Positions 58,334 to 64,000 of a stretch of DNA of 64,000 bases are shown here, one piece after another. The stretch is from Photobacterium profundum SS9. Its GTDB lineage: Bacteria; Pseudomonadota; Gammaproteobacteria; Enterobacterales; Vibrionaceae. Where the stretch lies: contig NC_006370.1 of assembly GCF_000196255.1 (NCBI RefSeq), positions 1,518,187-1,582,186 of the forward strand, read 5' to 3'. A model generated the notes under the pieces. That model did no database searches and was not told the origin of the DNA. It saw nothing but the letters and a program-made list of their open reading frames with translations. The position numbers and the translations under genes were made by a program. The first letter of the stretch is position 1; each line of letters starts with the position of its first letter.

Positions 58334-58563
58334 TACATTCATATTGAGCAAATGAATGTTTGATCAGCTTCAAACATAGACCAATTAAATTTTTATAAGT
58401 GTCAGTTATGTCTACAGTTGTATTAACAAATTTGTAACCTACTGGTTAGCGATATAAACGTTAATCGACAGGTGAGAATCTGTACCACTTCGCAAACTTA
58501 ATAATGCGTTGGTAACTATTTTAAGTATTGGAATACAAGTGCGAGAACAACAAGGAGAGTAGG

Positions 58564-59649
58564 ATGCAGTTGAAAGATGTAATTAAAAAGTTAGCACTGA
58601 TTACAACAGTCGCCAGTGTGCTTTTTACCCCACTGATTGTGCAGGCAGCAAGCGCTGAATATAAATGGAAAATGGTGACCACATGGCCTAAGAATTTCCC
58701 TGGTTTAGGTACAGGCGCAAATGATTTAGCCAACCTAATTAATGAAATGAGTAATGGCCGTATTCAAGTCAAAGTATACGGTGCAAAAGAGCTTGTTGGT
58801 GCGCTTGAAGTTTTTGATGCAGTGTCGCGTGGCACTGCTGAAATGGGACATGGTGCAGCTTATTATTGGAAAGGAAAAGTACCTGCAGGTCAGTTTTTTG
58901 CGGCTGTGCCTTTTGGCTTAACCGCGCAAGAGATGAACGGTTGGATTTATAGCGGTGGTGGTTTAGCACTGTGGCAAGAAGCCTATGCCCCGTTTGGTAT
59001 TATTCCGATGCCAGGTGGTAATACTGGTGTACAAATGGGTGGTTGGTTTAATAAAGAAATCAAAACCCTTGATGATCTTAAAGGTCTGAAAATGCGAATC
59101 CCAGGTCTTGGTGGCGAAGTATTAAAACGTGCAGGAGGCACGCCTGTATTGCTACCGGGTGGTGAAATATTCCCTGCGCTTCAGTCGGGTGCGATTGATG
59201 CCACTGAATGGGTAGGCCCGTACAACGATATGGCGTTTGGTCTTTATAAAGCCGCGAAATATTACTATTACCCAGGTTGGCATGAGCCAGGTACAACACT
59301 TGAAGCGCTGATCAATAAAAAAGCCTTCGATAAGCTACCTAAAGACTTACAAGCGATTGTATTAAACGCGACAAAGGTGGCTAACTCGAACATGTTGGCT
59401 GAATACACCGCTCGAAATAATGCCGCGTTACAAAGTCTAGTTACCGATCACAAGGTTAAGTTATTACCTTACCCTGCTGAAGTGTTAAGCCAGTTGAAAA
59501 CCTTATCAGATGAAGTCGTCGCAGAAGAAGCTCAGAAAGATGAAATGAGCAAGAAAGTGTATGCCTCTTATATCGCTTTCCGTGATCAAGCGGTCGATTG
59601 GCATGCTGTTTCAGAGCAAGCTTACTTGAATGCGAGAAACCCTGAATAA
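58564..59649 (+). CDS. TRAP transporter substrate-binding protein
   Basis: This 361-residue periplasmic protein has a signal peptide (KLALITTVASVLFTPLIVQAASA). The mature part has KMVTTWPKNFPGLGTGANDLA and MRIPGLGGEVLKRAGGTPVLLPGGEIFPALQSGAIDATEW, resembling 2-oxo-monocarboxylate-binding DctP homologues such as TakP. It delivers substrate to the DctQM permease. ATG 58564 has AAGGAGAG; the frame opens at 58528. Confidence 0.9.
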   Translation: MQLKDVIKKLALITTVASVLFTPLIVQAASAEYKWKMVTTWPKNFPGLGTGANDLANLINEMSNGRIQVKVYGAKELVGALEVFDAVSRGTAEMGHGAAYYWKGKVPAGQFFAAVPFGLTAQEMNGWIYSGGGLALWQEAYAPFGIIPMPGGNTGVQMGGWFNKEIKTLDDLKGLKMRIPGLGGEVLKRAGGTPVLLPGGEIFPALQSGAIDATEWVGPYNDMAFGLYKAAKYYYYPGWHEPGTTLEALINKKAFDKLPKDLQAIVLNATKVANSNMLAEYTARNNAALQSLVTDHKVKLLPYPAEVLSQLKTLSDEVVAEEAQKDEMSKKVYASYIAFRDQAVDWHAVSEQAYLNARNPE

Positions 59650-59715
59650 AGAGTCGTAATACGGTGGGGTAGAAGGCTTACCCCATTAATTTGTATGTTG
59701 TAATGAGTATTGTGT

Positions 59716-60282
59716 ATGGACGCACCATCTCCCGCTGTTATCAGCCTTATACGCCGTATCAATCACTTTAGTGATATTACTGGTCGGTTGGTTTCGTGGT
59801 TTGTTTTAGCCATAGTATTAATCACCTTCATCGTTGTTGTTATGCGTTATGTGTTTAATACTGGGTCGGTTTTTCTGCAAGAACTAATCACCTATTTTCA
59901 TAATTATGTCATCATGTTGGGTGCTGCTTATGCACTGCTCAAAGGTGCGCATGTCAGAGTCGATATATTCTATCGCCCTATGTCAAATAAGAAGAAAGCG
60001 TGGATTGATTTATTCGGTTTTCTTTTTCTTTTATTACCTACCTGCTCATTCATTTTTATCATAGCTTGGGAATATGTCGCTTTGTCGTGGAAAATATTTG
60101 AAGGCTCGCAAGAAGCAGGTGGTGTTGATGCCCGTTATCTCTTCAAAACCACGATTCTATTAATGCCCATATTAATGATTGTGCAAGGCTTGGCAGAAAG
60201 TATGAAGGCACTATTAACCATTGCGGGTTTTGAAGAGGCAGTGAAAGCGCTTGATGAACATGAAGAGGAGCACGCATTATGA
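59716..60282 (+). CDS. TRAP transporter small membrane subunit (DctQ family)
   Basis: This 188-residue protein has four membrane helices, with FLQELITYFHNYVIMLGAAYALLKGAHVRVDI typical of DctQ. The C-terminus is acidic (ALDEHEEEHAL). ATG 59716 is preferred over TTG 59710. It overlaps the next gene by four bases. Confidence 0.9.
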   Translation: MDAPSPAVISLIRRINHFSDITGRLVSWFVLAIVLITFIVVVMRYVFNTGSVFLQELITYFHNYVIMLGAAYALLKGAHVRVDIFYRPMSNKKKAWIDLFGFLFLLLPTCSFIFIIAWEYVALSWKIFEGSQEAGGVDARYLFKTTILLMPILMIVQGLAESMKALLTIAGFEEAVKALDEHEEEHAL

Positions 60283-61658
60283 TTGAACTTCTTCCTCTTT
60301 TGCTTTTTGTTGTTGTTTTTATTGTGTTGCTGTTTGGCTATCCCGTTGCGTTTTCGTTAGCGGGTTCAGCTTTATTATTTGCCGCAATTGGCTATGTAAC
60401 AGAAACTTTTGACCCTGTATTTCTTGAAGCGATACCTAATCGAATTCAAGGCATATTATCGAACGAGCTATTAATCGCGATCCCGCTATTTGTGTTTATG
60501 GGAGTGATGCTAGAGAAATCTAAAATAGCCGAAGAATTACTCGATACCATGGGGCAAGTCTTTGGTGGTATGGCGGGGGGTTTAGGCTTATCCGTCACCT
60601 TAGTCGGTATGTTATTAGCCGCAAGTACCGGCATTGTCGGGGCAACCGTTGTTACTATGGGGCTATTGTCGTTACCGACTATGTTACGTCGGGGCTACTC
60701 GCCTGAAATATCTACTGGGATCATTTGTGCATCTGGTACGTTAGGGCAAATTATTCCCCCGTCGATTGTATTGGTGTTATTGGGTGATGTAATTTCATCT
60801 TCTTATCAACAAGCTCAGCTCGATCAGGGGATCTTCGCTCCAGATAGCGTCACCGTGGGTGATTTGTTTTTTGGTGCACTGATTCCAGGTTTGATTCTTG
60901 TGAGTTTGTACGCGCTTTACATTATTGTTATCGCCATTATCTCGCCAGAAAAAGTTCCTCCGATTCCTGAAGATGAACGTAAAGTCAGTAAAGAATTGTG
61001 GATGCAGGTGCTCACCGTTTTAATTCCACCGATTTTATTGATCGTATTGGTGCTGGGCTCAATTTTAGGGGGCATTGCAACACCGACAGAGGCTGCATCG
61101 GTTGGCTCTGTGGGCGCGATAGTACTGTCGTGCTTTAAACGTACTTTCAACTTAAATATTCTTCAAAAAGTCATGCGAAGCACGACGGAAGTGACTGCGA
61201 TGGTGTTCATGATATTGATTGGCGCATCGGTATTTTCGTTAGTGTTTCGTGGGTTTGGAGGTGATGATCTCGTTAGGAATTTTCTGGTTGACCTGCCAGG
61301 TGGTGTCTTTGGCGCTGTACTGTTAGTTATGATTGTCATGTTTTTATTGGGTTTCTTTTTGGACTTTATTGAAATTACGTTTGTTGTGATCCCAATTGTT
61401 GCGCCGATATTATTGACTATGGGGCTAGATCCAGTTTGGTTGGGCATAATGATAGCCTTAAATCTTCAAACATCATTCTTAACGCCCCCCTTTGGTTTTT
61501 CATTGTTTTATCTTCGGGGTGTTGCACCTGATTCTATCTCAACACCACAAATCTATCGGGGTGTGATTCCTTTCATTGGCATTCAATTGTTCGTACTCGG
61601 CTTGTTAGCGTATTGGCCAGCTCTTGCGACATGGTTGCCTAACGTTGTCTATGGTTAA
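60279..61658 (+). CDS. TRAP transporter large membrane subunit (DctM family)
   Basis: This 459-residue protein has about twelve helices. Motifs include GYPVAFSLAGSALLFAAIGYV, LLAASTGIVGATVVTMGLLSLPTMLRRGYSPEISTGIICASGTLGQIIPPSIVLV and LQTSFLTPPFGFSLFYLRG. It is the ion-driven pump part of the TRAP system, likely sodium-coupled. A perfect 12-bp hairpin follows the gene. Confidence 0.93.
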   Translation: MIELLPLLLFVVVFIVLLFGYPVAFSLAGSALLFAAIGYVTETFDPVFLEAIPNRIQGILSNELLIAIPLFVFMGVMLEKSKIAEELLDTMGQVFGGMAGGLGLSVTLVGMLLAASTGIVGATVVTMGLLSLPTMLRRGYSPEISTGIICASGTLGQIIPPSIVLVLLGDVISSSYQQAQLDQGIFAPDSVTVGDLFFGALIPGLILVSLYALYIIVIAIISPEKVPPIPEDERKVSKELWMQVLTVLIPPILLIVLVLGSILGGIATPTEAASVGSVGAIVLSCFKRTFNLNILQKVMRSTTEVTAMVFMILIGASVFSLVFRGFGGDDLVRNFLVDLPGGVFGAVLLVMIVMFLLGFFLDFIEITFVVIPIVAPILLTMGLDPVWLGIMIALNLQTSFLTPPFGFSLFYLRGVAPDSISTPQIYRGVIPFIGIQLFVLGLLAYWPALATWLPNVVYG

Positions 61659-61663
61659 GCACT

Positions 61664-61699
61664 GTACACGGCTAAGTATGTTTATATTTAGCCGTGTAC
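61664..61699. other. Perfect 12-bp inverted repeat after the TRAP operon
   Basis: GTACACGGCTAA (61664-61675) pairs exactly with TTAGCCGTGTAC (61688-61699) across a 12-nt loop. No T run follows, so it is either a weak terminator, an RNA-stability hairpin or a protein-binding site. Confidence 0.6.
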
Positions 61700-61793
61700 G
61701 CACATCTTCGTCTTTCGGGAAGGGTTATGAAGTTTGGGTGTGAGAGGGATTTATGAGAATATTCATCCGACGCTTATTTAACGATTGGATCTC

Positions 61794-62678
61794 ATGAAAA
61801 CTTGGATGCACCAGCCACGCAATATTGATGTTTCACACTATGTAGATCGATACTGGTGGCTAGAAGTCGGTGAAAGCGATAGTGGTTATGAACCCGCGTT
61901 GTTGATACCTAATCCTAATGCAAATCTCATTTTTACGTTGCCGACCCAGCAGTATTCTTACCAGCAAGATCAGCAAGAATTAGTCGGGCAGGGTAGCCAT
62001 TTACTTCACCTATGCAGCAAAGCAATCAGTATTAATGACCAAGGCAGTATTATTCGGCTTGGCATTAAGTTTAAAGCAGGTGCGCTGTATGCGTTATTTG
62101 GTATTGAAGGCAGTGAAACACAGAATACGGTTACCTCTGATTTGTCGCTGTTGCATCCATCGTTCACTCTCGCAAATATACGGCAGCTCATTGATACTGA
62201 CTATGCTTCAGCTAAAGAGGCTGATCAGATCAAATACAGCGTGGATAATGTGATTGAGCGATTGGATAACCTGTTTTCGCAAGTCATTCAATTAGCGAAA
62301 GAAGATCGCCACAGTATATTGGTGCGTGATGCGTTGAGTCTACTTGCTGATAATTCATCGGTTGGGGTCGAAACTAAACTATTTTGCTCACGTAGAACTC
62401 TTGAAAGGGCATTTTTGCGTGTAACGGGTGTATCGATTAAACAATATGAAATGATGATACGGTTAGATGCAGTTCTGATGTATATCTTTAAAAATGTAAC
62501 TGACCCTAAGAATGATACGAGAATAACAGAGCCTGATTGGGCTGATATCGCACAACACTTTGGTTTTAGTGATCAACCACATCTTATCCGTCAGCTAAAG
62601 CAAGCGATTGGACATACCCCAAACAAATACCTGAATACACGTAACCTGATTATTGATGTGTACGGTGACTTTGAATAA
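61794..62678 (+). CDS. AraC-family regulator
   Basis: This 294-residue protein has an N-terminal sensor-like domain resembling DUF6597 (YVDRYWWLEVGESDSGYEP) and a C-terminal AraC HTH pair. Motifs include LFCSRRTLERAFLRVTGVSIKQY and IAQHFGFSDQPHLIRQLKQAIGHTPNKYL. It may regulate the preceding TRAP operon, but only the location suggests it. ATG 61794 is preferred to TTG 61785. Confidence 0.85.
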   Translation: MKTWMHQPRNIDVSHYVDRYWWLEVGESDSGYEPALLIPNPNANLIFTLPTQQYSYQQDQQELVGQGSHLLHLCSKAISINDQGSIIRLGIKFKAGALYALFGIEGSETQNTVTSDLSLLHPSFTLANIRQLIDTDYASAKEADQIKYSVDNVIERLDNLFSQVIQLAKEDRHSILVRDALSLLADNSSVGVETKLFCSRRTLERAFLRVTGVSIKQYEMMIRLDAVLMYIFKNVTDPKNDTRITEPDWADIAQHFGFSDQPHLIRQLKQAIGHTPNKYLNTRNLIIDVYGDFE

Positions 62679-62780
62679 GCCGCTATTCATATGTTCATGA
62701 ATTTTGGGTATACACATTGTCGCTTTTGTTCAATCACCACTTTGCTTTAGAGGTTATGCTCTGAAGCAGGATCTATATTA

Positions 62781-63380
62781 ATGAAGAGTAACATTTTGCA
62801 ACTTGAAGATTTAAAACAAGGTAAACCTGTCCCCCTATCAAATGCATTTACTATCCAGCTTATTCGCCAAGAAGATTTTACCGATATTCTAACGATGCTT
62901 GAAAACCCGAATGTGACGAAATTTTTGTTTTTCGCTCCGGCGCCAGTGGCGTTGTACGAGGCATTCTTCTTGCCAATAATTGAAAATACAGAAAAAGCGA
63001 TAGCAAGCGGTGAGTGGCCAGAACATCTAACAATCATTATTCGTGATCATAATCATCAATACATGGGCATGGCTGGTTTAACACAAGTTATGCTGTTAGC
63101 GGGTAATTTTGAAGTTGGCTTTCAGTTACCTGAGCATGCTTGGGGTTTAGGTATTGGTACATTGACGTGTGAATACTTAACTAAAGTCGCATTTGAACAG
63201 CTTAATGCACATAAGGTTACTGCTGATTGTTATAGCCAAAATTTAGGTTCTGCAGGTGTATTGCGTAAGTCCGGTTATGTACTTGAAGGCAACCAAGTAG
63301 GATACTTTCATACCGCAGAATTAACCGATGATCGTTTGCTATTTGGCATGACGGCAAGCCAGTACTCTGCAAAGAAATAA
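62781..63380 (+). CDS. GNAT-family acetyltransferase
   Basis: This 199-residue protein is RimJ/RimL-like. The acetyl-CoA region follows FEVGFQLPEHAWGLGIGTLTCEYLTKVAFEQLNAHKV, and the last strand has SAGVLRKSGYVLEGNQVGYF. Substrate is unknown; such proteins acetylate protein N-termini or small molecules. It is followed by an orphan palindrome end. Confidence 0.85.
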   Translation: MKSNILQLEDLKQGKPVPLSNAFTIQLIRQEDFTDILTMLENPNVTKFLFFAPAPVALYEAFFLPIIENTEKAIASGEWPEHLTIIIRDHNHQYMGMAGLTQVMLLAGNFEVGFQLPEHAWGLGIGTLTCEYLTKVAFEQLNAHKVTADCYSQNLGSAGVLRKSGYVLEGNQVGYFHTAELTDDRLLFGMTASQYSAKK

Positions 63381-63409
63381 CAGTTGAGTGATATACAATA
63401 AACCACAGC

Positions 63410-63444
63410 CACTCTGAATCCTGCATCTTGAGGTGACTTGGGTA
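63410..63444. repeat. Orphan end of a family A palindrome (opposite end)
   Basis: This 35-bp sequence ending CTTGGGTA then TA matches the other end of A1 (CACTCTGAATCCTGCATC). The rest of the element is absent. It sits 30 bp past the acetyltransferase stop. Confidence 0.75.
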
Positions 63445-63494
63445 TAAAGGTGGCAATGGTTTATGTCGTTTTTAATCTGTTCTTTTTACTTATA

Positions 63495-64000
63495 TTAAGC
63501 CGTCGCTTCATCGACTAAGTACAAGATTGATTGATAGGGAATACCACTGTGGTGTGATAAACCTATTTCACAGGTTCGGCTATTACTGAACCCACGAGTA
63601 CAGTTATCGGGTACTTGTTCTTTTAGTGGATGTACAGCCGCAGCGTTAAGTTCTGGCGTGGTAAAGCCTTTATCACCCGCCCATCCACAGCATTGAATAT
63701 GTTCGGGAATAATCACTTCAGATGCACAGGCACTGGCTAATTCAAGCATACTGTTTTCTAAGCCCATTCGTCGAGAACTGCAAGTAACATGTAACATTAC
63801 CGTTTCTTCAATCGGTGAAATACTTAAATGATCGAGTAAATACTTGAGCACAAAGCCTGTGGGCTCTAAGATTTCCATCGGCTGCGTAAATTGCTCAATA
63901 CTGCGCTTGGCACAAGGGCTGGTGTCCATTAACACGGGCCACTTTCCTTGCTCGCTGGCTTGCCATAGTGCATCTTCTAATTGTTGCGATTTCTGCTCTG
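63495..64000 (-). CDS. FAD/Fe-S dehydrogenase C-terminus, D-lactate-dehydrogenase-like (5' end outside window)
   Basis: The frame is open to the right edge (two extra bases), giving the last 167 residues. It holds a CCG-type Cys-rich domain with HVTCSSRRMGLE and then HIQCCGWAGDKGFTTPELN, and a further Cys in SRTCEIGLSHHSG. This matches the C-terminal electron-transfer part of FAD-linked D-lactate dehydrogenases with Fe-S domains. GTG 63935 is only an internal codon. The function call is tentative as the FAD domain is outside. Confidence 0.7.
   Translation of the reverse strand, partial: EQKSQQLEDALWQASEQGKWPVLMDTSPCAKRSIEQFTQPMEILEPTGFVLKYLLDHLSISPIEETVMLHVTCSSRRMGLENSMLELASACASEVIIPEHIQCCGWAGDKGFTTPELNAAAVHPLKEQVPDNCTRGFSNSRTCEIGLSHHSGIPYQSILYLVDEATA

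Larger units (their letters stand above)
57962..58563. other. Intergenic region with terminator and family B element
   Basis: This 602-bp stretch holds a hairpin terminator at 58051-58092 and the B2 palindrome at 58113-58333. The last 230 bp should contain the TRAP operon promoter. I saw no clear regulator site. Confidence 0.55.

Overview
The window looks like chromosomal DNA of a marine gammaproteobacterium of the Vibrionaceae, most likely a Photobacterium. This is inferred from AT-rich coding sequence, the gene complement (GlpABC respiratory glycerol-3-phosphate dehydrogenase, DcuC, MetE/MetR, PstSCAB, NupC-type transporter, TRAP transporter, two chemoreceptors, a DUF4250 protein, a DUF6404-like protein) and a heavy load of insertion sequences and palindromic repeats. 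No rRNA, tRNA or CRISPR array was recognised.

Layout. 1-4019: the 3' end of a repeat-rich surface protein (57-bp tandem repeats, one Ig-like domain, a DUF1566/Lcl-like C-terminus), an overlapping ibrA-ibrB pair, and a minus-strand pair (VOC protein, small unknown). 4318-11402: a tail-less capsid and packaging module (HNH, TerS, TerL, portal, ClpP-like protease, HK97-fold capsid, adaptors) that stops abruptly beside paired GGGGGCA repeats. The gene order fits a capsid-forming phage-inducible island or a cut-down prophage. 11403-15373: a relic-rich zone with a DUF6404-like gene, a LysE-family exporter and an IS630 element with a frameshifted transposase. 15394-22548: YbaK-like deacylase, CDGSH protein, DcuC, a divergent LysR/MFS pair and an HBM-type chemoreceptor. 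23162-27395: glpABC. 27658-29954: a diguanylate cyclase gene split cleanly by a second IS630. 30217-38165: membrane protein, DUF4250, divergent metR/metE, META-domain lipoprotein, MscS-type channel and a SulA-like candidate. 38393-44910: small AP2-like ORF, alpha/beta hydrolase and a class 3 lipase gene broken by an IS4-family element that itself carries an IS66-like element and an 807-bp tandem duplication. 45021-46297: P2-like cox/cII remnants and two unknown genes. 46584-50128: pstSCAB with a four-unit Pho box. 50522-64000: second chemoreceptor, LysR genes, NupC-type transporter, a decayed Gfo/Idh/MocA oxidoreductase with an intact monooxygenase-like neighbour, a TRAP transporter operon, AraC regulator, GNAT acetyltransferase and the 3' end of an FAD/Fe-S dehydrogenase.

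Main new signal. Four dispersed imperfect palindromes of 221-264 bp fall into two families (A: 22841-23101 and 37520-37781; B: 54884-55147 and 58113-58333). Family A ends like the IS630 at 28370-29476, and family B ends like the IS630 at 14100-15211, including the same asymmetric right end. All six elements sit between TA dinucleotides. The two families nevertheless share an ordered set of short internal motifs carried on stems whose sequences differ but still pair. This suggests non-autonomous IS630-mobilised elements with a conserved folded core.

How the genes work together. Anaerobic respiration and carboxylate metabolism recur (glpABC, dcuC, TRAP transporter, the terminal FAD/Fe-S dehydrogenase). 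Phosphate (Pho box) and methionine (MetJ-like boxes) control are visible in the DNA. Several genes are recently inactivated by transposition and can be restored in frame on paper.
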